In this document: piece by piece, positions 16,307 through 27,800 of the stretch
Numbering within the stretch: position 1 is the stretch's first letter
Layout of the letters: each line of letters starts with the position of its first letter
Assembly (NCBI GenBank): GCA_022842445.1
Contig: JALHPO010000001.1
Coordinates: 1-64,000 of the forward strand
Direction of reading: 5' to 3'
DNA length: 64,000 bases
Origin: Nitrospira sp.
GTDB lineage: Bacteria; Nitrospirota; Nitrospiria; Nitrospirales; Nitrospiraceae
Program-made: the position numbers and the translations under genes
The notes under the pieces: model-generated
Told to the model about the DNA's origin: nothing
The model's input: the letters and a program-made list of their open reading frames with translations, nothing else
Database searches by the model: none

Positions 16307-19300
16307 TCAGCCGGCGATGCGATACTCGATCACCACATAGCCGGCGCGAACCCCTTCCAAATCTGCCGGCTCGATCGCAAAGGTTCGTGCCGGTCCAATC
16401 CCTTCTCGCCTATCCCGGCGAAGCACAAAAAGCTCGCTGAGCCGGTCGAGGCCGGCAAAATAGGGAAACAAGTCATCGCGCAAGGCCACAGTTTCTGACA
16501 CCGAACTGTCACGGAGTCGTCTCCACGCTTCGGGGAAATCGTGCCGAATGTCGATCAGCTGATAGCGCGTGCCCGCAGGCACAGGGTCGGGCATGCTTGG
16601 CCCCCCCCCATCCGCTGAGGACGCGTCCCGGGCCGTGTACTGAATATGGAGAATCACGTCGCTGATGGTGTTGTAATCGAATGCACGAGTCCCGGGCAAC
16701 GTAAATTCCCACGCCGTCGCCGCTTCATCCAACCGCACCCCCTCGAACGGCAGATATCGTTCATCGCGGAAATCCAATTGAAAGACACCGGCATCGTTCT
16801 GTCCCGAGCTCGTGGCGATGGATCTGCTGGCTGCCATGGCATCAGTGGGACGCAGCAGCGTAAGAGCGCCGCGCACACCGACATAGGGCCCCACGACACC
16901 GGGAACGGAGATGCTGACTGACTTGATGCGCCGTGAACCGTGCCCAGGAAAGTCAAAACGAAACACGTCAGGCGGAATTTCAAACGCACAACGCCCGCCC
17001 GCCCGTAGCGCTAATAGTGCCACAGCATTAAGCCGGCGCAGCGACACATGTGTCGTCAACTCGAACCGACGGGTGTTGGCGTGCATATAGGCCGCCTCCA
17101 AGCGCCGCAGATCCTGCGCGAGCCGCTCACCGGCGAGCAGGCCTTTTCGTCCAGCGTCCCAATGATTCAGGCCGATGATGTCGGTTGCAGTGTCCACTTC
17201 CAGATTGGCCGCCGCTTCTGCCTGCCGCGCCAGATCAAACGCCATACGATACGACTGGTAGTGCAGCGCACTGAGCTGCCCCGACATCCAGTTATAGAGC
17301 TGAAGATTGGTGAACTTGTCTCGAAGCATGGCCTCTGCCTCTTCGGCCTGAGCGAACTGCCGCTCGTGATTGCGCTCTTCACTCTTGGCAATAGCGAGTC
17401 TGATCTCCCCCGCAACGATCTGCTGGTCTAGCTGGGCGAGTTCTCGCCTTGCTGTTTCGACTTGATGTCGCCATTCATCGACTCTGCGGTCATAGGTCGC
17501 GTTGTACCCAGCCATGGACGCTTCAAATGAGAACTGCTGGGCGATCAGGCCGAACGATTCCGCGGAAGCCATCAGTGCACTGCCGATATTTGATCCCCCG
17601 AATGTGACCTTTGGCGGAACTCCGATCGAGAGCTCAGGGATTAGATGCGAGATGGAAGCGGCCAACTTCAAACCACTGCTTGTCATCTCGAGATCATGCG
17701 CAGTGTGCAGATTGTCTTGTTGTGCTTTCTCACTGGCGGACAGGCCCTGGTCCAAGTTCGTCTGGTAGAAGTTCAAACGCGCCTCAACGACTGCCCTGGA
17801 TCTTTGTGCAGATTCAAGATTCGTTTCCGCCTCCGCGATCTGCTGCTTCTTGATATCAGAGACGAGCTTCAGGATCCCGACCTCGTGACGAGCCCGCAAC
17901 TGCGCCATCTGTTCGCCATCGCGCTTTTCCAGCGCACTGAGTAGCGCGGCACCGAACGAACGCACCTCATTCGTAAACTCTAGGGCTTTGTGCAGCAGCG
18001 ATTGGAAGCGATACTGCGGTGGGCGAACATCGACCGCCATGCTCAAGGCAGTCCCAATATCCAGTCCGGCCGCGCGGGCGCGCACGAGCAGCGCCGGATC
18101 GATGGGCGGAGCAAACAGCGCCAGCTGACGCAAGCGGCCATCAACATCCATGCAATGTCGAATCTTAAACAATCGGTCATCAATCGTAGCCCGCAGGTCG
18201 CGCAACCGTGGATTGCTTGGAATGCAGAAATACAGCATAGATGGTTCCGGCGGTGGCTCATCAGAAACCGCACCTTCTCCGCGCGCGAAAGGCATACCGC
18301 TTTCGATGTCGATCAGTGCATTCCCAAACTCATCGATGGAGTCACGACTCGACAGTTGCGCATAACTCTTGGCCTCAGGAACATGCCCTGACAACTCGAC
18401 TGGCCGATCGCCGAGAATATGGGATGCCAGCACATAGAGCTGCGTCGCTTCGTTGATGGCTTCCATCGTGTCACGGCGGAACAGACTGTCACCCCACTCA
18501 ATCAGATTTTCGATGTATTTCTGCACCACTGTTTTCATGTAGGCCACAAGACGGAGTGACGCGAGCGCATGAGGATTGAACGGGTCCTTCCGCCATTGTT
18601 CCACTTGCTCGGCCACATCGGCGTTGCCACCCTGGAGGCGGCGCAGCATAGCCCCCAACGATTCGGCTGGCCCGGCCCACTCTTTGGCATCGTTGAATAA
18701 TGGCTTTACACGCCAATACTTCTGCGGAGCCTGGTGTGGTGATATATCGGTGGGGTCAAAGATCGTATGGAACCAGCGTTGAGCCTCTTCGTAGCGCTGG
18801 TTCTTCCGCAACTGCTCCGCAAGCATCAACGGAACGTGGAAGAACAGCTCCCAATTGTAGAGGGCGTAGGCGCCACCTGATGAGAAGTCGAATTCGTCGA
18901 CTGGATAGGGCCTGGCCACCAGTGCGGTATTCGGGATGAGCGTGGTCTCCACCCATGTCTCATTCCGTACCGTCAGTTGCCGCGGATGACGGCGCGCCCC
19001 TCCAACTGAGACCACAGTTCCTAATGGCGCCCATTCTGCCTGACGATACAGACCATCGACGCCATCGCTACGGATCGCTTCGAGCAATTCGCATGTGTAT
19101 GGGTGAGTGCCTGCTTCAAGGATGTATTTCGATGGAAAGAACAAACTGAATCCACCGGGATACCTACGAGAGAACCCGCCGGTCTTACGAATAGCGAACA
19201 ACTGCCGTCCGTCATGCTGCCACACGTATGGTTGAGCGTCATTGAATTCCGCATACTGCTGACTCGGCAGCAAACGGAATCCTTCCAACGGCTCAACCAG

Positions 19301-22300
19301 GAGCGGAATTGATCGGGCGAAGGAGGACAGTTCCATAATCCGCCGGGCTGCGTCTGCCCCGATGACGAACACTAAAACGAAAAGGAAGACGAGCCCACCG
19401 CCTGGTTGGTCGAGAATCTCTTTGACTCTCGCCAGCAGGTCTTCGTTGACTTCAAGCTCAATTTCGCTGTCCGCGGCCAGACCAGTCAGCAGATATGTCG
19501 CGGAACCTCCGTCAGGGATGGATTCGACATGCCCTTGGCGAGAAGGCACGACACCAACGGGCATGAACCGGAGTCTCTTCTTCTCAGTCGATGTGTATCG
19601 GATAGCTTGAGTGCATCCATCGATTCGAAAGTGTCCCGAAGAAATTTCAACTCCCAATCCAGTTGCCGTATCGTTCCTTCCCCATTTCCAGAAACTGGAA
19701 TAGACATAGATATTGATGTTTCCATCCGAGACACTCGGCCTGAGGGAAAGACTTTCCCGTACGGCTGCACCCACACGCACCCTGTCTTCTGACACAACCG
19801 GCGCAGACCATCGCCCGAATTCCAGCGTGGACAGATCGAGCGTCATGTCCCACGCTTTTGCCGGCGGGTCATTGCGATCGATCTGGACCTCCTGCCACTG
19901 CGGCCAGAACAGCATCGGACGGCGGTTGTGAACAGCCAAAACCAGATGGTCGGCGTCGATGCTCAGATCGATCTTCTTCCACGGCGTCCAACTGAGATCA
20001 TCATGCCGTGTGCGGTAATAATAGACATGCGGTCTGGCCTGGGTTCGACCCACCATGTGAATCACACGGCGAGATGCTGTTGTGCCGTCAGCCAACGGCT
20101 CATTGTACGTCTCTTCAAACAATGCACGAATGTCAAGATTTGATACCTCGTGTACGTGAACGAGGTAATTTTGCAAGGTTCGCTCCACGTTGTCGGCATT
20201 GATCTCACCTTGCAACAGTTCATTTTCAAGCGCCTCGAAGAATGGACTCTTGCCGACCCGAAGATCGGGCTCGATCCAATTTTCCGGGTAGAGAAAGACC
20301 TTGCGCGCCGCTTCCCAGACACGGTAGCTTTTGAGCCATTCCCATTCTCGCCACGTCGCAATGTTGGACACATTACCAAGTAGTACACCGGCATCGACTT
20401 CCAGATTTTGCAAACAGCGTTGGACAAACAGTTGTACCGCCGAGTGTGCCTGCACAAGGCGGGAGGTCAGTTGGCACGGTCCCATCTGCACATCGATCAG
20501 CGCATGGGCATACACGTCATCGGGTGCTGTCCACCCATTCCTATTGGAATGAAGGATCTGCCCTAACAGTGCATCACGCTGTTGCACACGCAGGCGATCC
20601 ATCACGGGCGTCAGGGCCTTGAAATAGTCTTCGTCAGTCGCGAATCGTCTTCGGACCAGGCCAGCCAGCCCGTCAATCCGCGATGCTGCTTCTGCTGACT
20701 GCCGAAGAACCTGCGCATCGCCCGCAATGAGCCGTCGCTGTTGAAGCCAGCTGGCAGCACGCTTCAGTAGACGATAGCTTTCTGGATCCCGCCAGGTGCC
20801 CGCCTCTGATGGCCTGAGTGTGAGAGCCGCTGCCAACGTATTCAGTGCGTCAGCACCAGTCAGTCCTGGATACGCGATCGGTCTTCCCCAGGCAGTCAAT
20901 GCGTCAACGGAGCCTGCTGCATCGGCTGAGGCGGACTGTATGATCGCCAGCAGTCTTGGCTCACGGGCGCTGATCGAAGCTTGCACAAGGCTCGCAGTGA
21001 GCAGCCCGCGAATCTGACCGAACGTCAGGCGAGGATCGCCATCACGGACCGGCAAGGCATTGAAATCCAGCCAGCGATCGCCGTCGCGCGAAAGCTGCGC
21101 CAACAGGCCGATATCTTCGCCCACAAGACGCAGCAGTTCGAGCAATCGGCAGGATTTGATGATGCGAAGAAGAATGACTCTAGCCCGTTCGCGCAATGTC
21201 TCAGAGGGCGACCCGGCAAGATCAATGAAAGCGTCCACCGCAGCCGGAGATCCAGCGCCGGTTGCAGCCCTTACTAAGGCAGGACTACTCCCCTGATCCG
21301 CTACCACCTGAGCGATAAATCCAACGCGTGTCATTTCTGTGAGTAACTGAACCGCTGCCGCGATTTGGCGTGTCTTGACCGCTTCTCCAGCCGGCGGCAT
21401 GCCTCCATCGGTTGCGCTCGCAGCCTGAATTGCCGCGACAATTTGATCAAGAAAGCGGTTGATATCCCCTTCGCGGGCAGCAAATACCGGCGGTGAGAGG
21501 TCTACATCCTGGAGGAGATAGCGGAGTTCTGCCGCCTCGATCCCTGCTTCAACGATCAGTTCTCGATCCTGTAGCAGCTGCTCAAGTCTGCGCAACCGTT
21601 CGGCGCCGTCCACATCTGCAAGCAAATCGGGTAACCCTAGCGCGGTCAAAACGCTATGTTCCGACTCAATAAGCTGGGCCAGTGAAAGCCATTGTGATCG
21701 AGCCGCGCGGATTGCAGATGACTCGGGACTGACAGATGTCTCGCGTAATGCCACCATTCGCTGGGCCAACGATTCCGGAGTGAGTCCAAACCGCTTTGCC
21801 AACGCTACAAGCCTGGCCACAGCAACCATGTCGAAGGCGGGATGTCCTGCATCGACTCCCATTGCCTGCATCACGGTAAGAAGGGTGCTCGTCGACCACC
21901 CCATACGCAGCCGCAACCGCAGGGCGCGATGCAGCAAATCAAACACAGCCGTTCGGGTCGCACCAACAAGGTCGACCAAGCCTTCACCAGATTCCACCCG
22001 TTGCTTCACGCGATGCGAGTCTACGTTGCAGGGATCATCGCCGCGATCGATGGCTACACGCCACCCAGCCCAAGGCGGAGACTCGATCAAGGCATACAAA
22101 TCTCCGACTTCGAGCCCCGACCGCTTCAACAAGCCGTTTGCTCCAGCGATCGTCAGAAGCTCATTGTTCCAGCCGCTGAAACCCCACACGGCCCCTACAG
22201 TGGCCTCATCCGTCACCACCACGTTGTGAAGGAGATCCCACGCGGCTTGATTCAGGTTAGAGCGGGCCAAGCCCACGGCTGACTCATTGCTCCCCAGTAT

Positions 22301-24775
22301 CTCCAACACCTCGGCGGCGGACGTCCCGAGCAGCTCAAAGTCGATCCGGGCACGCTCAAACTGACGGTCGAATGGGAGATACCACGGATAACGGGCTCGT
22401 TGGAGTGGCCCACTGGGGCTGTAGAGGTCAGCGAGACTATTGGCTGGATCCGGCTCGGCCCGTATCGATTCTGACGAGAGACCGGCACGCGTTTGTGGTG
22501 TCGTGCCCTCGTTGTAATCAAGAGTAGAAGCCGGCAATGTTGCCGCAAGCCGTTCGAGATGTTCAATCACCAGATCGATGTACGGTAGTGGGGCCTCGGC
22601 ATTCGCACAGTCGAGCTTCAGGTGCCAGAGATCAGGCCGGCGTCGTTGCAGAACAACAGCCAGCGAATCCCCGCCAAGAGGCGCCTTTGCATCGATCTCC
22701 TTCAAGAACTCCAAAAGCGCGACCAGGTAAGCCGCCGGACCATGGGCCGAGCCACACCATGGACAGCTACAACCATTGCCGGAACCGAACAGCTCAACCC
22801 AGGTCGCAAGCCGCCCAGTCGGCTCGATATGGGGGAATACGGGGGAAAACGGACCCAGGTAGTTGAGAAGTCCCGTGGCGATGAGAACCGCCGCACTCGT
22901 GCGAGCCTTGGCCTTGTAATAGATCTCATCGGCCGCCTTGGCGTCGGCGATGGACACGATGTCTCGTCTCAACGCCCCTTTCCCTTTCAACACAATCTTC
23001 GCGGAGGAGTCGTACCCCTTTTCCAGCAACAGGGTCATATGCTCGTGGCGACGTGTGTCCGGAACGATGCGGGCTACCGCCACTTCTTTCTTCAACTGAG
23101 TAACCAACTGTGCCTTTGGCGTCTGGATGCCTTTCAGATTTACCTTATTGAGTGACTCCTCAACCGACGACTGCAGGAGGTTGAAGCCAGGATTCAGCGA
23201 CAGGAACAGCCCGACATCCCGCCGTACCGGCTGTGCGGCCTCTCGCAATCGGTACATCACAGATTGGGTGGGAAAGGCGCTCTCCACTTGATCTGCCAAT
23301 GCCTCGGCATAGACATCGGCTGTCTTAAATTCATTCGGTAGACCTCCGCCCTCGGCGGTCTTGCGAGCGACTTCTTTCCACTGTTCACGCTTGATCGAGG
23401 CCAGTTCTTGCGCTGTGCCGAATGACTTCGCCAAGCCAGTCTGCAAAACTCTTAGTGTCGGCACATGCCCCCCGAGGAGCGCATCGGCTTCAATGGCAAA
23501 CCGAGCTGTGTTGACCGCTTGGGCCGGCACACCGGCATCCGCCAGTTTCTTCCACCAGTGTTGCGGATCTTCGCCAGGGTTACGATCAAGTAGCAACCCG
23601 GCAATCTGTCGCAGGAGTTGAGGAGCCAGACCCGTGGCGGAAAGCAACAGACCGACAGGCCTCACAAATGTGCCGGAGGTTGCTGCGGTAGCCGAGAAGG
23701 TCAGCTCCACAGCCAACTCCTGTAGCTTTTTCACCACGAATTCGCCTTGAGCAGAGAGTGCCTTTGGCACTTGCTTGGCCCCAACCGCAGCCTTTATCGC
23801 AGCACGCCAGCGCGTCGGACCGGCTTGCAGGAGTTGCGGCCAATCCGGCGACAGCCCTTGTCGCAGAAATGCATAGAACGCCTCGGTGGGCAGCTGATGC
23901 TGCCGGTGTTCGACCGACCAACGAGAGGCATGCCGCAGAAGCTGGAGATGCAACAAGACGATGCCGGTTTCGCCGTGCAGGAACAGCAGATCTTCGTCGG
24001 TCAGGTCCTGCGGCGGAATGCTTTCGAGCAACGGAGCTAACTCGTGGTGATAGCGTTCCCATTCCGAGTCGAGACGTAACTTATCGGCAGAAATGGTGAG
24101 ATTGATCTCAGCATGAGCTGGCGCATTGAAGAGCGTGTCTGACTTGGCCAGTTCCGTCTTACCATCGGGGCCCATCACGCGCACAACAAGGTCGGCGCTG
24201 CCTTTCTCGGCGCGCGTGAATTGGGCTGGCGAATATCCGATTTGGTAGCGGCCCTGGGCGTCGCTCCTAGCCATGCCTAACGTTTCCTCGCGCCGCAAAT
24301 CTTGATCGAATGCGCGAACAAGCATGTTGGCCAGGGGCTTGTCGTAGGTGTCTTTCACAACCCCCCACACTGCGAACTGCTTGGCAGGCAGCTGAATATT
24401 CAGTCTGTATTGTACGGGGGCGCTGTTCTGTTTCTTGCTCGTGAACAGGACCTCGTGGTTCTGGTCATGGACACAGACGACCACATCGGCGCCGCCACGC
24501 TCCTTCTTGGAGCCACGGAAATCGGCCTCTGTGTAGGGAATCTTGTAGCCGCCGGTTGCATCCGTGGTTGCTCGTCCAAGTATGTCCTGGCTCGATTCAT
24601 CTTTGTCGCAGGCAATGACCGTGAGGCCCGCCGCGGGCGCTCCCCCAGCATACGTCACCTTGCCGAAAACGGCATAGACGCGGCGTGCCCCCCCACCCTT
24701 TGCCGCCTGGCGCGCAGTCGGTTTTGGGGGTGTAGTCGGCCTTGTCGTCGCCGTGCCTTTCGATCTCTTTGCCAT
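16307..24775 (-). CDS. Tc toxin subunit A (TcA), module 1
   Basis: 2822 residues from the ATG at 24775 with GGAGAGA upstream; the frame runs on to 24838 without support. TcA forms a pentameric, bell-shaped translocation channel that binds the host cell and injects the toxin held by TcB-TcC. Two beta-sandwich repeats like carboxypeptidase regulatory domains come first (about residues 32-125 and 126-225). The TcA-typical Cys motif CSCPWC is at 669-674, before GPAAYLVALLEFL. A long alpha-helical channel region starts near 2288 and includes KFTNLQLYNWMSGQLSAL near 2487. The TcB-binding end has RYLPFEG and FDYNTISDVILHIQYTARD around 2665-2715. An odd hydrophobic run, GLVFLFVLVFVIGA, lies near residue 1795. 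The gene follows its BC partner by 115 bases. Confidence 0.93.
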   Translation of the reverse strand: MAKRSKGTATTRPTTPPKPTARQAAKGGGARRVYAVFGKVTYAGGAPAAGLTVIACDKDESSQDILGRATTDATGGYKIPYTEADFRGSKKERGGADVVVCVHDQNHEVLFTSKKQNSAPVQYRLNIQLPAKQFAVWGVVKDTYDKPLANMLVRAFDQDLRREETLGMARSDAQGRYQIGYSPAQFTRAEKGSADLVVRVMGPDGKTELAKSDTLFNAPAHAEINLTISADKLRLDSEWERYHHELAPLLESIPPQDLTDEDLLFLHGETGIVLLHLQLLRHASRWSVEHRQHQLPTEAFYAFLRQGLSPDWPQLLQAGPTRWRAAIKAAVGAKQVPKALSAQGEFVVKKLQELAVELTFSATAATSGTFVRPVGLLLSATGLAPQLLRQIAGLLLDRNPGEDPQHWWKKLADAGVPAQAVNTARFAIEADALLGGHVPTLRVLQTGLAKSFGTAQELASIKREQWKEVARKTAEGGGLPNEFKTADVYAEALADQVESAFPTQSVMYRLREAAQPVRRDVGLFLSLNPGFNLLQSSVEESLNKVNLKGIQTPKAQLVTQLKKEVAVARIVPDTRRHEHMTLLLEKGYDSSAKIVLKGKGALRRDIVSIADAKAADEIYYKAKARTSAAVLIATGLLNYLGPFSPVFPHIEPTGRLATWVELFGSGNGCSCPWCGSAHGPAAYLVALLEFLKEIDAKAPLGGDSLAVVLQRRRPDLWHLKLDCANAEAPLPYIDLVIEHLERLAATLPASTLDYNEGTTPQTRAGLSSESIRAEPDPANSLADLYSPSGPLQRARYPWYLPFDRQFERARIDFELLGTSAAEVLEILGSNESAVGLARSNLNQAAWDLLHNVVVTDEATVGAVWGFSGWNNELLTIAGANGLLKRSGLEVGDLYALIESPPWAGWRVAIDRGDDPCNVDSHRVKQRVESGEGLVDLVGATRTAVFDLLHRALRLRLRMGWSTSTLLTVMQAMGVDAGHPAFDMVAVARLVALAKRFGLTPESLAQRMVALRETSVSPESSAIRAARSQWLSLAQLIESEHSVLTALGLPDLLADVDGAERLRRLEQLLQDRELIVEAGIEAAELRYLLQDVDLSPPVFAAREGDINRFLDQIVAAIQAASATDGGMPPAGEAVKTRQIAAAVQLLTEMTRVGFIAQVVADQGSSPALVRAATGAGSPAAVDAFIDLAGSPSETLRERARVILLRIIKSCRLLELLRLVGEDIGLLAQLSRDGDRWLDFNALPVRDGDPRLTFGQIRGLLTASLVQASISAREPRLLAIIQSASADAAGSVDALTAWGRPIAYPGLTGADALNTLAAALTLRPSEAGTWRDPESYRLLKRAASWLQQRRLIAGDAQVLRQSAEAASRIDGLAGLVRRRFATDEDYFKALTPVMDRLRVQQRDALLGQILHSNRNGWTAPDDVYAHALIDVQMGPCQLTSRLVQAHSAVQLFVQRCLQNLEVDAGVLLGNVSNIATWREWEWLKSYRVWEAARKVFLYPENWIEPDLRVGKSPFFEALENELLQGEINADNVERTLQNYLVHVHEVSNLDIRALFEETYNEPLADGTTASRRVIHMVGRTQARPHVYYYRTRHDDLSWTPWKKIDLSIDADHLVLAVHNRRPMLFWPQWQEVQIDRNDPPAKAWDMTLDLSTLEFGRWSAPVVSEDRVRVGAAVRESLSLRPSVSDGNINIYVYSSFWKWGRNDTATGLGVEISSGHFRIDGCTQAIRYTSTEKKRLRFMPVGVVPSRQGHVESIPDGGSATYLLTGLAADSEIELEVNEDLLARVKEILDQPGGGLVFLFVLVFVIGADAARRIMELSSFARSIPLLVEPLEGFRLLPSQQYAEFNDAQPYVWQHDGRQLFAIRKTGGFSRRYPGGFSLFFPSKYILEAGTHPYTCELLEAIRSDGVDGLYRQAEWAPLGTVVSVGGARRHPRQLTVRNETWVETTLIPNTALVARPYPVDEFDFSSGGAYALYNWELFFHVPLMLAEQLRKNQRYEEAQRWFHTIFDPTDISPHQAPQKYWRVKPLFNDAKEWAGPAESLGAMLRRLQGGNADVAEQVEQWRKDPFNPHALASLRLVAYMKTVVQKYIENLIEWGDSLFRRDTMEAINEATQLYVLASHILGDRPVELSGHVPEAKSYAQLSSRDSIDEFGNALIDIESGMPFARGEGAVSDEPPPEPSMLYFCIPSNPRLRDLRATIDDRLFKIRHCMDVDGRLRQLALFAPPIDPALLVRARAAGLDIGTALSMAVDVRPPQYRFQSLLHKALEFTNEVRSFGAALLSALEKRDGEQMAQLRARHEVGILKLVSDIKKQQIAEAETNLESAQRSRAVVEARLNFYQTNLDQGLSASEKAQQDNLHTAHDLEMTSSGLKLAASISHLIPELSIGVPPKVTFGGSNIGSALMASAESFGLIAQQFSFEASMAGYNATYDRRVDEWRHQVETARRELAQLDQQIVAGEIRLAIAKSEERNHERQFAQAEEAEAMLRDKFTNLQLYNWMSGQLSALHYQSYRMAFDLARQAEAAANLEVDTATDIIGLNHWDAGRKGLLAGERLAQDLRRLEAAYMHANTRRFELTTHVSLRRLNAVALLALRAGGRCAFEIPPDVFRFDFPGHGSRRIKSVSISVPGVVGPYVGVRGALTLLRPTDAMAASRSIATSSGQNDAGVFQLDFRDERYLPFEGVRLDEAATAWEFTLPGTRAFDYNTISDVILHIQYTARDASSADGGGPSMPDPVPAGTRYQLIDIRHDFPEAWRRLRDSSVSETVALRDDLFPYFAGLDRLSELFVLRRDRREGIGPARTFAIEPADLEGVRAGYVVIEYRIAG

Positions 24776-24890
24776 GAATTCTCTCCTCAGGATGTCTAAA
24801 ACAGTGAACGCCGTCGATGAAAGACTTGCAAGGCTCACATTGCGTAACCACTGGCATTCACGACCTTGTCAGTCTACAAGCCTCGCATTG

Positions 24891-27800
24891 CTAGAGTGGG
24901 AAACCCAAGACAGACATGTTTTCACTAATCTCTCTCGCCTCTTCCCGCAACTGACGCAATCTCTCTTCACGGTCACTCGGACTTTCGGAATATGGCTGAG
25001 TCACGTCGTTCGCTGGAAACAGAAATGCGTCCATAACAACTTCACCGCCGGCTGATTCGATCACATACCTCACATATCCATTGGAATTCGGGCCCAGCAC
25101 ACTGTACGTTGGAAGATTGACATAATCACCTGTCTCGTCCTGCTGTGAGAAATACGCACTAAGATCCAATAGGCGCTCTTCGAATTGCGCATCCGCTGAG
25201 GGGTCCGCAGGGCGCGTAATGGCACCTTCGTGGAAGGTATAGGTCTCGGGATGAGCTTCCCAGTACGCGAGACCTGGATCAGCAGTACGCTCCCCTCTTC
25301 CTTCCGCATCTCCGATTTCTACGACAAAATCTCCCTCATCTGTAGTCACTCTTAGGAAAGCATGTCGAAATGGACCGATCACTGATTCAGAATACAATGA
25401 CACCCCTCGTGGGTGGTGCTGTCTCCAATACTCGGTCAATACTGCACGCGTTTGATCATTCTCTTCGTTGGCATGAAGAAACGCGTCCAGCGTGGGAAGG
25501 TCAACAGCGACTACATCGGAAAACAGCAACCCGGTAATCTCACCATCTTCGATCACTGGCTGAACAAGCAGGTTATCCTCAATGGTGACGAAATCGGATC
25601 CAGGATCCGGCTCGGGCACTTCTTCGAGAGAAAAGCACATATCGAATTCACAGTCAGTACTTTGTGTGCCGGACATATCCAACAAGCCAATAGGGTCATC
25701 ATGGGAATAGGCATAGCTGTTGCCCCCTCCCTCCAGTCCAATCGGGTCCACACTTCCCCACCTCCCCAACCACGGCACATAATGTCTCGCTGTGTGATAA
25801 CTCAACCCCGTCTCTTCATCCCGCTCCATCCCCGTGTACCGATACCGCTTCGCGCTTGCGCGGACCAAGCGATTTACGAGGTGATAGGCTGTGGTGCCAT
25901 AGGGATGGAACTCTTCACAGCCGACGATCTGTGCCGTTTCATCCAGCTCCAGCGCGACGGAGCCGAGATGATTGCCGTACTGGTAGCGCATCAGCACACC
26001 GGTGCCGAGTGTGTCGTTGTCGGTCGTGATGACATCATCAACGAGCAGGACCCGTTGGTCATCGACAAAAAGATGTTGCGTTTCGATTTCCTCGATCAGT
26101 GAACCACTCGGCGCATAGCGCCGGTACAGTTCCATGCCACCGAGGTAGAGCCGTTCTTCAACTGCGCCCGTCAGGCGCTCTATCCGTTTACGCGTGCGCT
26201 GTTTGGCGATGTCATAGGCATACCAGGCTCGCCCTCCGCCGCCCAGGTCCATCTCTTCGATCATGTCGCGCCAATCCCACTGAATACGAGCGCTTGCGGG
26301 TACGGTCGCCAAATTCAGCGTCGAGCCATGAGAGTCATAGCCATATCGCACCGCTTCGCGGTCGTCGCTGCCGGTCCAGGTGCGCAGCAATCGATTGCTG
26401 GCCATGGCCGTCTCATAGTGTCTGGTCCAACTTCCGCCTCCGGCTCCATGCTGCAGAGTGATGAAGTTCCCAACCACGTCATACTCGTATCGTTGACGGT
26501 AATTGCGGAGTTCGTGTTCAGCAGGAAAGTCATCGACCCTTGTTGGATCAGCTATCGAGGCTGGGGAGCCCACTAAGTCGGCGCTCTCGCGACCTGTGGC
26601 TTCAATCAGCCGGCCAATGGCATCGTAGACATACAGGCTTCGAGGTTCGACCGCTTGGTTCCGAAAGAACACCGGCGTCCAGGCTTCGTCTTCGATCTCG
26701 GTGATATTTCCAGCGACATCGTACGTGTAGTGCAGTTGCTGAACGACACGGTCGTCGCTCAAGTGCGAATGGAATCCGGGGAATGGTAAGTCGGTTGCTG
26801 GCCTCGTACTACGCAACTGCACGAGCCGAAACGTGCGTGGATCATAGGCATACCGGGTTTCAGTGCCGTTGCCATGACGCAGGCGGATGCGCTGGCCCTT
26901 GGCGTTGTAGGCGATGCCGTGGACCGCACGCCAGGTCCTACCGCCGGTCGGGTTCCCGTCATTCCATCGGGCACTGACGCTGAAATCTTCGGCGGCCAAT
27001 ACCCCACGTTGGTTATAGATAGGTTTATAGACAGCGACATGCTCGGATCTCCGGTGCCAATTGCCTAACAATGTCATGCGGCCCAAAGCATCATGTCGCG
27101 TCTGGCGGCTGAAGCTTTCGGATTCAAGCCGCGCCGCTCGATCATCCTCGCTCCCCTGCCAATCAAGGATGCGGCTCGTTGTGTGCCGGGCGAGTCTTCG
27201 GCGTTCGTGCTGGACGTGACCTGTAAAACTTTTTCGCAGCACTTCTATACGCCCGCCGGGATCGTCATGCAGGACGGCCTGGCCAATAAGGTTCCTGTCA
27301 CGTGATTCTGCCGCCGATAGATGATCGCTGTCCCGATATTCGAATCGCTCGACAATGGCAGCTGGCATTGAGCCCAATCGCAGCCATTGCTGCAGCGGCC
27401 GATGTAGCCGGTCATACTCGGTGTGAGCAAGGCGTGCTTCGAGATGCGGTGCGCCCTCGGTGTCCAATACATCGTTGAAATCCCACGCCAGAAACGGCTT
27501 ACCAGCCGCATCGTTCAACGACCAGCGCTCGCCCGCATCCATACTGTGCTGGAAGAGCAGATTTCCGGCGATGTCATAGGTCGGCACGCTGTCTCGCGGC
27601 ACTTCGTCCGAATGATCGTCCTCTGGCTTCGGCGGGTGGATGTACTGCATCACCAGATTGCCTCGCGCATCGCGCACCCATAGCGGCTTGCCTTCGGCGT
27701 CGAGCCTCGTGTGGGTCAGCTGAAACTCGTCGCGCCAGCCCCAGTCGCCGACGGACCATTCGATCGTGGGCCTGGCGGCTTCATCGGGCGTGCGGTTATG

